From: Epiperipatus broadwayi
Taxonomy: Eukaryota > Onychophora > Udeonychophora > Euonychophora > Peripatidae
DNA length: 64,000 nucleotides
Reading direction: 5' to 3'
Assembly: GCA_028023455.1 (NCBI GenBank)
Contig: JAQFVV010006215.1
Coordinates: 4,693,230-4,757,229 of the forward strand
Shown piece by piece: positions 12,561 through 24,701 of this stretch. Every line of letters starts with the position of its first letter. The first letter of the stretch is position 1. Below the pieces are notes generated by a model that saw only the letters and a list, made by a program, of their open reading frames with translations, made no database searches and was not told where the DNA came from. Made by a program: the position numbers and the translations under genes.

Positions 12561-13129
12561 GTCCAGCACATTTAACTTAACACATATAACATTTATAACT
12601 TGAAATTAATGATGATGCAGTGACAAGAGAGAGAGAGAGAATAGACCAAATAATATTTAAGCAAACATTAATATTTAATATCTAATATAATATAACAATT
12701 AATATTTTACATAAAGAAATATTAATCAAAAAATAATAATAATTCTTTACAACAGCTATATAATCAAATAATAATTTATACATAAAAAGCTTTTTTCAGC
12801 ACCTGCTTTGGTGCCTTTCAAATGTTCCAATTTTGATAAAGAAATATAAATGATTAGTTTCAGGCTAAATTTTATAATAGTTCTTCATTAATTAAAGTTC
12901 ATTTAAAATAAATATAAAGTGTCTATAGACAAGTATCAAAATATCTTTACTTAGGTTTTCATGATTGTCAGTTTCCAAACAGTTGGTTTTTTGGTCTCCA
13001 CCAAAGTTTTCAGGACTTGTTTTCCATTTCTTTGTCTTGACAATGGGGAAAAGAGAGAGAGTTTGTGGCAGCATCTATTTCACCATTTTGGCATTAGTTT
13101 CCAGTGAGGGTTCAGGCTTTAGAAATGAA

Positions 13130-14420
13130 AATAGAAGGATATTAGAAGTAAATGGAGGACCAGATTGAAAGTTTGAATGATAAATTTTAAAAAATGGTGG
13201 TTATCTTAAACAAAACCTTCATAATTTCATGGACCTGAAGTTAAAGGATATTCAAAAATCATACAAATGATTTTAAAAAAAGAATCAATGGCACACTCAA
13301 GTATGGGAAGCAAAGATAAATACTAAAAAAAATGTTTCAAAGAAAGTGAAAATGACATAAATAAGCATTGGAAGGAAAAAGTAAATGGTGTCAAAACTAA
13401 GCCAAAGGAAATGATGAATCAATACAAGCTGGAAATAATGAAATGTAAACAAGTTATCAAAGCAGCTTCTGAAAATAGAATTTAAATGGACAAAGAACTC
13501 AGTACTTAAAGATTTTTCTACTGTTAGAGTGAATGATGGTCAAAATTAAAGAAGGCATGGAAAGCCTAATAGGAAACGTGAAACATCTTAATCTTTTAGT
13601 AGAAAGGAAAGCATCATTGGGATGTATAATGAAAATAATGGAAAAAATTTGAGACATTATTACAAAAATGCAGAAAGAAATCCAAAATTATAGTCACAAG
13701 AAATTCCATGTGGTTTTAAATAAAGTAGGTGGAAGTAAAAGCATAAGATCCACATATGGTAAGCTTGTATACTTCATCTGCAATATAATCTGAAAAAATA
13801 TCTATTTCATAATAAACTACTGAAGTTATGCTGTGAGAGAGGGGGATACCAAGATAATTTGGAAAACATTAATTTGAGGGATATTGGATATTGTGAAGAT
13901 GTAAAATTAACCAATAAATTTATTAAAATGAAAAATAAACTAATAAATTCATAAGGATTATAAAATTTCAAGGAGAGAAAGGGGAAAACTGCATGGAATA
14001 TCTGAAAGAGAAGATTTCAGTAGCATGTAATCACATTTATAAAGCTATTAAAGACTGTTGGTATTCATAATTTAAGAGGACCAGTGCATTTGTAGATATC
14101 TATTATATGATCTTGTAGAATTTTTGGGGAGAGAAAAAACCGAATGCAGTACAATATATTTCAAGAAAAGTATTAACATAGTTTATGCATACTTCTTTAT
14201 CTGAATGGCAGATTATTTGCTTAGTTATAAATAATCTATCCAAAAACAAAGAGCAAATTGTATTCACAACTTATGGGTACACAATACAACAAATCAATGA
14301 GATCATCACCATCAAGATATAGATCAGATATACAGCATAAATATGTGATCCCCTAGTGGATCATAAAAACACCAAGATAAAATATTCAGAGATTCCACAT
14401 AGAGATTATGGTGTTAAGTA
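13130..14420 (+). pseudogene. Decayed coding-like region, possibly coiled-coil retroelement ORF
   Basis: Plus-strand reading with frameshifts gives lysine- and glutamate-rich text such as MEDQIESLNDKF, VNGVKTKPKEMMNQYKLEIMKCK and IKAASENRI. The base composition (purine-rich plus strand) differs from flanking DNA. It resembles the coiled-coil part of a LINE ORF1 or another retroelement protein, but no diagnostic motif was seen, so the origin is open. Confidence 0.3.
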
Positions 14421-14676
14421 TAGGGTTACTCAACTAAAGATTACAGAAAAAAATAATCTCTTGAAACAGAAAAACTTGAGAGGAACTTTATGCTAAATGC
14501 CTCACAATAAAGGCTAGTAAAATCAATGAAAAATATTGTTTCATGAAAAGACTGTTTAATTGATCTGTAATAATACAATTTTTTATAATAATCAAAAAAG
14601 CAAGTCATATATAATGTGACATTACTTTTATAAGCTTGTATTTACAAAAATGTAATACAGAGAGCATACCAATAGC

Positions 14677-14846
14677 TCAAACAAGCTCTTAATTGATAAG
14701 TGCAGTATGAGAAAATATTTAAAATCTCTGTCCAGAACCTTCCCATCTCCAGATCATGAAACCAGTTGATCTGGAGATGGGAAGATTCTGGATAGAGATT
14801 TTAAATATTTTCTCATACCGCGCTTATCAATTAAGAGCTTGTTTGA
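14677..14846. repeat. Hairpin with 80-bp arms
   Basis: Arms 14677-14756 and 14767-14846 are almost perfectly complementary with a loop of about 10 bases; for example CTTAATTGATAAG pairs with CTTATCAATTAAG. The arm resembles the repeat at 9895-10190 and the start of the cluster at 18955, so this is a head-to-head dimer of part of that family. Confidence 0.9.
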
Positions 14847-17389
14847 ATTTTTTATAATAAATATCTATTTAATGTAAGTAATTAAATGGTTCCACAGATC
14901 AAATAAACACAGAAACATAATTACAATGACCACAATTTTTTTTTGATTTGAGACAATTGAGAGATAATCCACAAATAGAAGAATTATACTCAAACACAAC
15001 AATAATAAAAGACAAAAGGAATGAATAAATAAATATATAAAAGTACCAGCAAAAGTATATTTATATAGAGAGAGCCACTGTTTCAGGATGTATTCTTGTC
15101 AAGTTGATACTTTATTTTTTATAAAAGGAAAAATTAAAAAGGTTTCCAAAAGTAGATAACATTAAGCATATATATATATATATTAAATTTATTATCATGT
15201 TAATACTTTACGTGAACCAAATAAAAATTATTTAACCAAAAGTTAATATTTATTTCTTTTAACTTTTTAATCTATAGTTCATATTTTTTAAGCTTTCACT
15301 ATCTAACAATATAAATGCCCTTTGTGTATGAGGGAATAGAGACTTACATATGTATGCACACACAACTTTGTGTTAATTGTCTATTATAATTTTTCAATTG
15401 TAATCTAATAAAATATACTAATACTATTAATTTTATTATGTTTTCTTACTTCAATTAATTATAATTATAAATTTTATTAAACGCCCATTATTATATTAAG
15501 TAATAATTTACTAAGGCTGTAACCTTAGAAATAAGCGTCTGAAAATAAATAAATAAAAAGTTTTTATTTTTTGTGACAAATATATTTCTCTACTATATTT
15601 AAAACATTACAAAAGAATCAGATTAATTTTTTGCATATTTAATTAACCAAAAATTAAGAATTGTGGTTGATTGATATATCAGGAGTTTTCTGGAAAAAAG
15701 ATCATACTTTTTAATAAAAAGTAAGATGTTTGAAAAGGATTATTTGGGGAAAAAACCTTGATACAGTTTTTTCTTTGAAAGCCTCTACTATGTTGTATCA
15801 TTTTACTAATAGTACTAGCAATAACTGAAATACAGGGCTAATTCATACAGAACTCATAAAATAATCTTCTCCGTAAAAAAATTCATTTTTTAGCATTCTA
15901 GTGAAGGAAATTACCAAAAATTGTCAATTACAGAACAAGTACCTCTCTAAAAAATTTACCAAGAGTAGTCCTACGTATTGCATACATGGGTAATGAAGGA
16001 GAGGAGGAATGACAGCAAACCTATTTCTTATGCTCAAAGTAAAATATCCAAACTGATTGCATACTAGTCTTTATTAAAACAAAAATGATGTAAACTGGAA
16101 ACAATTGCACTCGAATACAACAGAAATAAAAGTAAGTACTGGAAATACAAAGAAATTTTCAGTATAATTTCAAATAATATTTTAGCCTAAAATTGCAGAA
16201 ATAAAAATATAAAAATAACCTCACTTAGATGAATATTTCAGATGTAGATATCTACATTTAAAATCTTTTAGTCCATTGACCATTTTTATTAATGAATGAA
16301 GAATTATCTCATAGTCTATAATATGTTATCTTAACAAGAAGGAGTGTTTAATATTATTATATATCATTTTGTAAAATAAATGTGTAATTTAAGACATAGT
16401 TATATTTATATTTGCACTATTATACAAAATAATAAAGCAATCCTTAGAGAAATATATTACTATTGATATTTTATATATTTTTATAAAAGGAGAAAGTGTA
16501 TATAAGCTTCAGATAAATACTAAAATAAATGAAACTTTAATCTTAATTAATATCTCTAATAGCTAACAAATTATACATGTGCCCAAACTAAATGTTTTTA
16601 AGTTATTTTATTTATTTGTATTTAGAAAGAATAAAGTAATTTTGACCAGATTATAATTATTATTATTAGTACTAGATTTGTTATTAAAACTATGAATAAC
16701 ATTCTCATGAAAATTCTATTTTTATAAATTGCAGTTACAGACTTATTTTCATCTCTTGTATATTATGTATTGTTTTTAAACATTTGAATTAATTGTCTAT
16801 TTAAAAAATTTCCATTTGAAAATGGATTTACTTTTGACTCTAGCATATATATTATAAAAGTACTTTCTGACATTTTATGATCCCATTTTAGCTAATATTT
16901 CTTACTGAGTGCATTAATAATAGATTGTTAAGCAGAGAAACTTAACATGTATATTATTATCTAAATGTGATTAAATTTATTAAAGAAAGAACTCTTTATT
17001 ATATACTTATAATAAGTCATTCATGGAATATTTTTTTCTCCATTTTCTTAGTTATATTTGTCACACCTATTATTTGTTATATTGTTATTAAGCATTACTC
17101 CAAGAGTTTTAATAAACATTATTAGATGTTAAGAATTATTTATTTATCTATGAACTTAATTTGATATTAGGACTAGGTTTATGGAATATCAATTTTATAG
17201 AATGCTATCTTATGTTTTACTAGTAATATGTGGATGGTATGGAGCCAGTATAACTAAATACATAACTGATAGTGAAAGTAAATAGAACTTCATCTAAATC
17301 TTAAATAAGGGAGGATTGATTTGTATAAACTTGAATCATTATATATATATGTAATAATATTATTATTCGATGTCTGTATTTTTAAAGCA

Positions 17390-18040
17390 ATATACGTAAT
17401 TATATAACTGAATATTTTTAAATACAGTAACTAAATAATTATAAAAAAATTATTCACTTAGGAGCACTTTCGATTATCCCAGTAATCTGTGTCAACTAAA
17501 GCTTTGAAATGTTAACTTTCCCACAATTCCGTGATCTTAACGTTTGCTGCTTGCCTGTTAATTAAGTCATGTTTATATTTGTATATTAGCATAGCTTCCT
17601 TTATTTTTCTTTTATTGTTATTTTTTTCAATTTGCAATATTTTTACACTGTTAAAATTGAAGTCAAAGCCATAAATACATGATTTATTATGGTCGTAAAA
17701 AACAGATGCTGAAATATTATTATCTACTATGCAATTTTGTTTCGATTTCTGAACACATTTTAATAATAGCAAGTGTTCTTTAGTTCTTTTTTCCAACATA
17801 CATCTAGATTCACCTATATATCCACTGCCACACCTACATATCCATTTGTAAATGACACAATTTTTATTTATAAATGAGGTTTTATCTTTGGAGTTATTTA
17901 TTAATTTGCTTAATGTAGGAGATGTGTAAAATGCAATACCACATATATCTTTATAAATTTTCCTTATAAACTTTACTTGATCATTTGAAATATATGGGAC
18001 TGATATCCATATTTTTTATTAGCAGGAAGTAATATTATTT
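17390..18040 (-). pseudogene. Penelope-like element 3' end with GIY-YIG endonuclease, left inverted copy
   Basis: Minus-strand copy of the C-terminal part of a Penelope-like retroelement. The open frame ends at 17512 and includes YKWICRCGSGYIGESR and EKRTKEHLLLLK. The YIG, the downstream Arg and the His of TKEH are features of GIY-YIG nucleases in these elements. A one-base deletion in an A run near 18017 breaks the frame upstream. The copy lies head to head with the plus-strand copy at 18060-18827, and both arms extend past the ORF into the 3' flank. It cannot make a full element because reverse transcriptase is missing. Confidence 0.85.
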
Positions 18041-18059
18041 AAAATAATAGTCTTTGCAA

Positions 18060-18827
18060 ATATTCATCAGATAAAGGCAAAAATAATGAAATATATTCGA
18101 ATGAATTGTTAAACGTTGGCTACAGTTATAATCACATATATAATGTTATTAGAGATTTTAATACAAAATATAAAAATAAAAATTTTAATAATAATATTTA
18201 TTCTCCTGCTAATAAAAAAATATGAATATCAATCCCATATATTTCAAATGATCAAGTAAAGTTTATAAGGAAAATTTATAAAGATATATGTGATATTGCA
18301 TTTTACACACCACCTACATTAAACAAATTAATAAATAACTCCAAAGATAAAAACTCATTTATAAATAAAAATTATGTCATTTATAAATGGGTATGTAGGT
18401 GTGGCAGTGGATATATAGGTGAATCTAGATGTACGTTGGAAAAAAGAACTAAAGAACACTTGCTATTATTAAAATGTGTTCAGAAATCGAAACAAAATTG
18501 CATAGTAGATAATAATATTTCAGCATCTGTTTTTTATGATCATAATAAATCATGTATTTATGGTTTTGACTTCAATTTTAAGAGTGTAAAAATATTGCAA
18601 ATTGAAAAAAATAACAATAAAAGAAAAATAAAGGAAGCTATGCTAATATACAAATATAAACATGACTTAATTAACAGGCAAGCAGCAAATGTTAAGATCA
18701 TGGAATTGTGGGAAAGTTAACATTTCAAAGCTTTACTTGACACAGATTACTGGGATAATCGAAAGTGCTCCTAAGTGGATAAAAAATTTAATTATTTAGT
18801 TACTGTATTTACAAATATTCAATTATA
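18060..18827 (+). pseudogene. Penelope-like element 3' end with GIY-YIG endonuclease, right inverted copy
   Basis: Open from 18226 to the stop at 18718-18720 (164 codons). It reads ISIPYISNDQVKFIRKIYKD, then FYTPPTLNKLINNSKDK, VIYKWVCRCGSGYIGESR and EKRTKEHLLLLK. The Cys pair before SGYIG fits the zinc-finger-like/GIY-YIG C-terminus of Penelope-like elements, which nick DNA for target-primed insertion. A TGA at 18223-18225 stands where the left copy preserves a TGG, so this copy is also broken. Text upstream (about 18090-18215) continues the same protein. It differs from the left arm at only a few positions, so the inversion is fairly young or conversion has kept the arms alike. Confidence 0.88.
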
Positions 18828-18833
18828 TAATTG

Positions 18834-18837
<4 letters not shown>

Positions 18838-18869
<32 letters not shown>

Positions 18870-18870
18870 C
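18838..18870. repeat. Short (CA)n(TA)n microsatellite
   Basis: Directly visible dinucleotide run at the outer edge of the right Penelope-like arm. The left arm lacks it. Confidence 0.9.
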
Positions 18871-18954
18871 TACATTACTAATTTCAACAGCATGTAAATA
18901 ACTTTTACTATTTTTGCAAGGAAATTAAGTCATATATAATGTGACTTAATTTAA

Positions 18955-19670
18955 TAAGCTTATATTACAAATGTTCTATAATAAGCATGCCAATAGCTCT
19001 TAATAAGCTTTTCAGAACATCCCTATTCTCAGACTGGTTTCTAGCCTGACTTTTGTCAGTGAAGCACTAGGATATTCAAACATTAGATTTAAAATAGCAG
19101 GTCAAACCCAACACTTTATCTAATGTTTAATTATTAAGTAAAAAATCTAAAATTTTCAGACATCCATATGTCTTCAAATCCAGCTATCTAACTTAAATAG
19201 CCATATGGAACTGAACTAAGTTCTGATACACTATATATTAATAGCTTTAGCGATATAAAATCACCAAAACCTTAAAAGCAATAACAATAATTGCAAGGAA
19301 ATCACATCATATATCACATGACTTAATTTAATAAGCTTGTACTAAAAATGTTATATAATGAGTGCCAATAGCTTTTAACAAGCTTTTCAGAACAGCCTTA
19401 TTCCCAGACCAGTTTCTAGCTCTGGCTTTTGTCAGTGAGGTATTAGGATATTTAAGCATCAGATTTAAAATACCAGGTCAAGCCCAGCACTTTATCTAAT
19501 GTTTAACTATTAAGTAAAAAATCTGAAATTTTCAGACATCCATATGTTTTCAGTCTAATGCTTGAATATCCTAGCACTTCATGATGAAAGTCAGAGCTAA
19601 AAACTGGTCTGGGGTAGGGATATTTTGAAAAGCTTGTTAAGAGCTATTGGCACACTCATGATTATATAAC
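18955..19670. repeat. Cluster of two direct and one inverted copy of a dispersed repeat
   Basis: Copy one is 18955-19210, copy two 19335-19552 and an inverted partial copy 19553-19670. Shared marks are CAGACTGGTTTCTAGC / CAGACCAGTTTCTAGC, TTTTGTCAGTGA, TCTAATGTTTAA and TTTTCAGACATCCATATG. The same family appears at 9895-10250, 14677-14846, 20390-20640 and 51735-51850. It has no coding capacity. Confidence 0.85.
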
Positions 19671-19712
19671 TTTTACTATTGTTTAAGTATGTAACATTTA
19701 GGATTATAATCA

Positions 19713-19917
19713 CTAAGAATTACTTGTAAGCACACCCATAAGGAATCATTTTTAATAATCTTGCAAATACAACTTTACTTTTCATTTATTAATGCCCATT
19801 CATTCAGTCTGATAAAAAGAGACTGAATAAATGGGGCATTGATAAATGAGAAGTAAAATTGTATTTGCAAGATTATTAAAAATGATTCATTATGAGTCTT
19901 CTTACAAATAATTCTGA
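19713..19917. repeat. Hairpin with about 98-bp arms
   Basis: AAGAATTACTTGTAAG to TTCATTCAGTCT on the left is complemented by AGACTGAATAAATGG to ACAAATAATTCTGAG on the right, with a loop of about 9 bases. The inner 70 bp pair almost perfectly (AATGATT..GCAAATAC). Looks like a MITE or foldback element; no ORF. Confidence 0.9.
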
Positions 19918-20389
19918 GAACATATTTGAATGAGAATGTTCTGTGATATACATATTAAAGGCAAATTTATTCATTAATGCTAAAAAATTCAAGGTAGCTT
20001 TGAATTGTCATCAACTAACATTATATTAGAACAGATCAAATCCTCATCTTACAATACATATGTATATTTGACAAAGAATTATTTTATCATTTATGCAAAA
20101 TATAATAAATAAATATTGTTTTCAGAAACCATGCTATAACAACTCTGTATATACATTCTACTTTGAGAATAGAAATATTCAAATCTTAGCATTATATAAT
20201 AAATTTCAAATGATGGATTTTTTTAAACAATGTATTTTCAAGACACCAATTGTACAACTTTTTTATTGATTAGCTTTAAATTAAATTATCCATCGTACAT
20301 ATTGAAATATAAAAAAATTGCACTGAGATGTGCATGAAAAAAATGCAAAAGAATTTCTTTTGCAGCTCTCAAAAATATTTAAAAATGTT

Positions 20390-20640
20390 CAATCCAGAAC
20401 AACACAACATAAACAAAGCAAAACTCTCCATGCAGTAGTGTTACCCTGTGCCAACCAGAGTAATCAATGAATTCCAGAAGGCTTGTGCATAAAATCCATC
20501 TAATGCCTACTCATCCAATATCCCCAGACTAGTTTCTGGCTTGTGGCCATCGTCAGTGAGGAGCTTTGGATCTGAGAGCACTGCACCTAGATCTTAGTAT
20601 AAGAGATAGTGATCATGTGATGCTTAACAACACAACATCA
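20390..20640 (+). repeat. Dispersed repeat copy with ACAAAG..ATCATGTGATG ends
   Basis: Contains CAAAACTCTCCATGCAGTAG and CAGAGTAATCAATG, which recur at 58325-58415 and in the hairpin insertion at 60320-60494. It also contains CAGACTAGTTTCTGGC of the 18955 cluster and ends with TAAGAGATAGTGATCATGTGATG. This links the two repeat groups into one family. Confidence 0.75.
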
Positions 20641-21053
20641 GAATAGACCAAATCATCATGATATTTGTATATGTTTTAGGTTAAAGTAGTCAGTTTATCA
20701 TGTGTGATAGAATTCCAAAAACATGCCCCTTATAGAAAATATATGAACAGCAATACTGTATCGAAATTATGTATATATGTGTGAGTGTGTGTGTGTGTTG
20801 TGATAAATTTTATCTGCTATGGTGCAATATTGCTTTGACTGGCAAGAGATTAATATAAAATTATTTTAAATCTTTTAACACTATTGAGATCTTAATTGGT
20901 GAGAGAAAATCTTTTATCTTTTGTAATGTATGTCTTAATGCAAAAAACTTTTATTTCTCCACTATATAAAGTGTACAGAAGATGAAAAAGTATATATATG
21001 CAGCTTTAAAATCTCTCTCTTTATTTATAAATTAATCTGCATATTTTTTCCAG

Positions 21054-21174
21054 GACAATGGGATTGGTATTTATATTTTCATTAATTTTAGGAAGAATTC
21101 AAGTTCCCTTTCTGTCTTTTGACCGAATTAAAAGATTTCATATTATACGTTATCCTATATTTCAAACAATGCCG
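21054..21174 (+). CDS. SLC23-type transporter, exon
   Basis: Acceptor TTTCCAG ending 21053, donor CCG|GTAAGT at 21174/21175. With the split Leu codon it reads LTMGLVFIFSLILGRIQVP, then FLSFDRIKRFHIIRYPIFQTMP. This matches the SLC23 helix TIFLVLLFSQY followed by the loop of NVKFPLP..LFKMFP. It ends in phase 0 and continues as VFFSIILAW at 27452. An ATG at 21058 lies inside the exon and is not the start of the protein. Confidence 0.92.
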
Positions 21175-21379
21175 GTAAGTTCCATTATACTGTACAACTA
21201 TGTTAATGAATTACATATTGCCATTTTTAGAAAACTAAATCTCGAAAATTAAATAAAAACTTATAATATCGTAATATACAATAGGATAATATTTCCTTAC
21301 GTGTTTTCATATTAAATAAAAATGTATTTTTGATAGAGAATTTCATTTTGCATATTAACTATTATTTATTTATTTACCT

Positions 21380-21478
21380 TTTCGATATATGTGTGTTCAA
21401 GTGTATCAGTGTTATGAGATCGAGTGGAGAGTGGTGGGTCGTGTGAAAGTCTGTGCTCATATACGCTATATATTAACT
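21380..21478 (+). repeat. Partial family A repeat (3' part only)
   Basis: CCTTTTCGATATATGTG to GTGCTCATATACGCTATATATTA matches the last 95 bp of the family A unit downstream of the ribozyme; the ribozyme core itself is missing. It lies about 200 bp after an exon. Confidence 0.8.
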
Positions 21479-22050
21479 ACCACAGCAAATTAATATACTT
21501 AATTTAATTAATAATGCCCAATATTATTTGAAGATAGCGTGGTTAACATATTTATTTAAAATAGGAGTTTAAATAACGTATAACTAGAATTATTCAATTA
21601 AGACACAATTTCCCTGCATCCACATACACACAGACACACACGTTGCGACAAGAAAACAATAAAACAATGTCTCAATTTAAGCTTAATTTATTAACTACTT
21701 TTAATTTTAAATAATTAACTATAATTGACAACTTAAATACTCAAAAGTTATTTAGTAACAAATTTAACCTTAATACATTTTAAAACCAATTTAAACTAAC
21801 TTTTATTCCCTTACTTTTAAAAATGTACAAAATTAATTCCAAACTAATTTTTTTATATTCCTATTTTCTACTATCATATAAGTTAACTTATCACATTATT
21901 AAAAATAACTTAAACACACAGGCTTATTATATACCTGGGTTTATATATGTAATATATAGGGTATATGAGCACAGACTTTCACACGACCCACCACTCTCCA
22001 CACTATCTCATAACACTGATACACTTGAACACATATATGTTGAAAAGATA

Positions 22051-22111
22051 AATACTCACCAATATACGTATTTCATGCTAAACCAGGAATCATCAGTTGG
22101 TCCTGATTACC
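22051..22111 (-). ncRNA. Hammerhead ribozyme, family A copy 2
   Basis: On the minus strand: GGTAATC-AGG-ACCAA, core CTGATGA (22090-22096), stem-loop II 22075-22089, GAAA (22071-22074), palindromic stem III TACGTA, then A before TTGGT (22058-22062) and the outer stem I strand. The inner stem I (ACCAA/TTGGT) is perfect and the site triplet is AUA. Stem II carries a C where copy 1 has G, weakening one pair, so activity may be reduced. Confidence 0.65.
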
Positions 22112-22742
22112 ATCTCCACACATATATGCTATAAGTGCTCAGATATATATTAAGATAGCCAATCTTCATACTTTAATGGACAGGCTTGAATCTACTCCAC
22201 ACTCCAACTCTTCAACTGTCCATCCAATTGAAAATCTGATGATGGAACGCTCAAAGGCCACCCTAAGGCTGAGATTCTTGTCACACTCATGTTGACCTAA
22301 AGTCAATCTGACCCCTCATACACTGGACAATCCATTTAATACAAGGGATGGGCAGACATCTCTACTATGTAATAACTTAAACACACAGGCTTATTATATA
22401 CCTGGGTTTATATATGTAATATATAAGGTATATGAGCACAGACTTTCACACGACCCACCACTCTCCACACTATCTCATAACACTGATACACTTGAACAGC
22501 CCATCCCTTGTATTAAATGGATTATGTCCTGTGTATGAGGGGTCAGATTGACTTTAGGTCAACATGGGTGTGACAAGAATCTCGGCCTTAGGGTGGCCTT
22601 TGAGCGTTCCATCATCAGATTTTCAATTGGATGGACAGTTGAAGAGTTGGAGTGTGGAGTAGATTGAAGCCTGTCCATTAAAGTATGAGGATTCGCTATC
22701 TTAATATATATCTGAGCACGTATAGCATATATGTGTGGAGAT

Positions 22743-22802
22743 GGTAATCAGGACCAACTGATGATTGCTGGTTTAGCATGAAATATGTATGTTGGTGATT
22801 AT
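22743..22802 (+). ncRNA. Hammerhead ribozyme, family A copy 3, probably inactive
   Basis: Core CTGATGA at 22758-22764, stem-loop II TTGCTGGTTTAGCAT at 22765-22779 and GAAA at 22780-22783. Stem I ACCAA/TTGGT is intact. The base at the cleavage site is G22791 (AUG), which breaks the NUH rule, so cleavage is not expected. Confidence 0.62.
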
Positions 22803-23444
22803 TTATCTTTTCAACATATATGTGTTCAAGTGTATCAGTGTTATGAGATAGTGTGGAGAGTGGTGGGTCGTGTGAAAGTCTGTGCTCATATACTCTATAT
22901 ATTATTAAAAATAGTATTTTCTGGCACATCTTTGACTATACCTCTATTATTCCACTAGCAAGTTTAATTTACTGAAACAATTCTAAACAGTTAATTAAAA
23001 ATAAATAGGCACATAATGCTTTCACTTTAATACAGACTGAGTTAACATCATGTAATAAGACTATTGTTTACTATTTATTCATTAACTTTTTTTTTTATTT
23101 AAAAAATTATCAAGTGTGAAACTGGTTAAACTAAAGCAAGCAATTGGAACAAGTCAAACAACACTTGGTCATAATATAAATTAGAAATCTTTTATCAAGT
23201 GCTTTATAAGTTTCAAAATATTAATAATATATTATTGCCATTACCTTTTTAATAATTAAATTTAAAATTATTTTACACAATATTAAAAATAACCATATAT
23301 AATATTTTAAATATCCTTAAAATATATTTTTATTATTTATGTATAAATAATAATAAATTTTATGTATATACACCATGTATTTGTATTCAACATAATACAT
23401 GCCTACCTGTTAGTATTACAAATTGATTACTTCTCAAAATATGT

Positions 23445-23466
23445 TTTGTTGTTGTTGTTGTTGTTG

Positions 23467-23524
<58 letters not shown>

Positions 23525-23549
23525 CATCATCATTATTATTATCATCTTA
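23445..23549. repeat. (TTG)n(TTA)n array abutting LINE fragment A
   Basis: About eight TTG units pass into about twenty TTA units with some TCA. The long Leu/Tyr runs in translated frames are products of this array and not genes. LINE text starts directly after it. Confidence 0.93.
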
Positions 23550-24508
23550 AGTCCTCATATTTATTATGCTATGCTGATGACTGCAAAATTTTCAAATGGA
23601 TACTTACATTAAATGATCAAATTTCTTTTACAAAATGATATTAATAATCGTAGTGAAAATAAAATAATGATTAATATGGACAATTTCAGTAGTTTCATAT
23701 TGTAATAAATCTGAATGTCTAGGTCTCTCATATTATATTGAAACACATAAAATTAAATTTAAGATTTTGCATGGAAATCTTGGTATTTTATTTACATATA
23801 ATAGATCACTTCATACACATATTGAATCCATAAATAACAGAGCTCTTAAAAATTATGGGAATGATTCTTATATGTGGAAGATTGTTTAATAATCAATTAA
23901 AACATAAATTGTTCAGAGTTCTTGTCCTTTCTATTATTATATATGGATCGGTTGTCTGGAATTCACACACAAAAAGGGATATTGCTAAATTCCAGCATTG
24001 GAGGAGAAATTTTACAGAAATGTCAGTTTAGATAAAAACAGCATATTATTTTTCTATTCAAGAAGGATAAGAGACCCAAAGTTTTTGCACAAAATTGTAA
24101 ATAAAAGAGTAATTTCTCAAAATCTAACATCAAATGTTTTATTTAATGTAGTAGAATATAAACCTAGGATTTCAGGTTGTTGTTGTTTTTTATCTTAAAA
24201 CCTGTTACTCAGTTACTCTTAAATTTTCTCCATTGTTTCAATTATTGGACTCTTATAATAAAGATTTTTGCAATAATAATTATTTTATTTTATATGATAA
24301 AAATTATAATGATTTTTGTTAAAAAATATAACATTTAATTTATTATAGTGATGACATATGGCATCTTTGTTTCCCCGCTCCCCTATATTTGTATTCTGCA
24401 TTATTTATATATATTTCTTTTTATAATCTTATATGTGTTACTTAATTTATGTGCAATCTATAATTGACCTATAGTGCTGTGGAATTTTGTATTAAATAAA
24501 TAAATTTA
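23550..24508 (+). pseudogene. 5'-truncated LINE reverse transcriptase fragment A
   Basis: Begins 15 bases before the RT catalytic box: LLCYADDCKIF with YADD at 23570-23581. It continues through frameshifts as IETHKIKFKILHGNLGI, LHTHIESINNRALK and LVLSIIIYGSVVWNS (about 23730-23960), which match fragment B at 25367-26345 piece by piece. The 3' end is AAATTTAATTGAATTATTATT, entering an ATT array. The family is a non-LTR element of the Jockey/CR1 type, judged by GVPQGS in fragment B and the YADD box. It is dead by frameshifts and truncation. Confidence 0.85.
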
Positions 24509-24513
24509 ATTGA

Positions 24514-24701
<188 letters not shown>

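Larger units (their letters stand above)
8164..21053 (+). other. Transporter intron (12.9 kb) packed with repeats
   Basis: Runs from GTAAGT (8164) to CAG (21053). Repeats inside it are listed separately. The unlisted parts 8164-9787, 10250-12260 and 14850-17385 are AT-rich with no gene, conserved motif or clear repeat that I can support. Confidence 0.75.
21908..22912. repeat. Large inverted hammerhead repeat (family A, head to head)
   Basis: A minus-oriented unit (21930-22350) faces a plus-oriented unit (22498-22912) with arms of about 400 bp. In addition the 120-bp end of the minus unit (AACTTAAACACACAGG ... ACACTTGAACA) is repeated directly at 21908-22031 and 22373-22497. The order is therefore end, body, end, inverted body, inverted end. 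Each body holds one ribozyme motif. The arrangement would fold into a long hairpin if transcribed with the intron. Confidence 0.88.

Noticed and set aside
23362-23638. ORFs with long Leu or Tyr runs
   Set aside because: They are readings of the (TTG)n(TTA)n microsatellite; real similarity starts only after the array.
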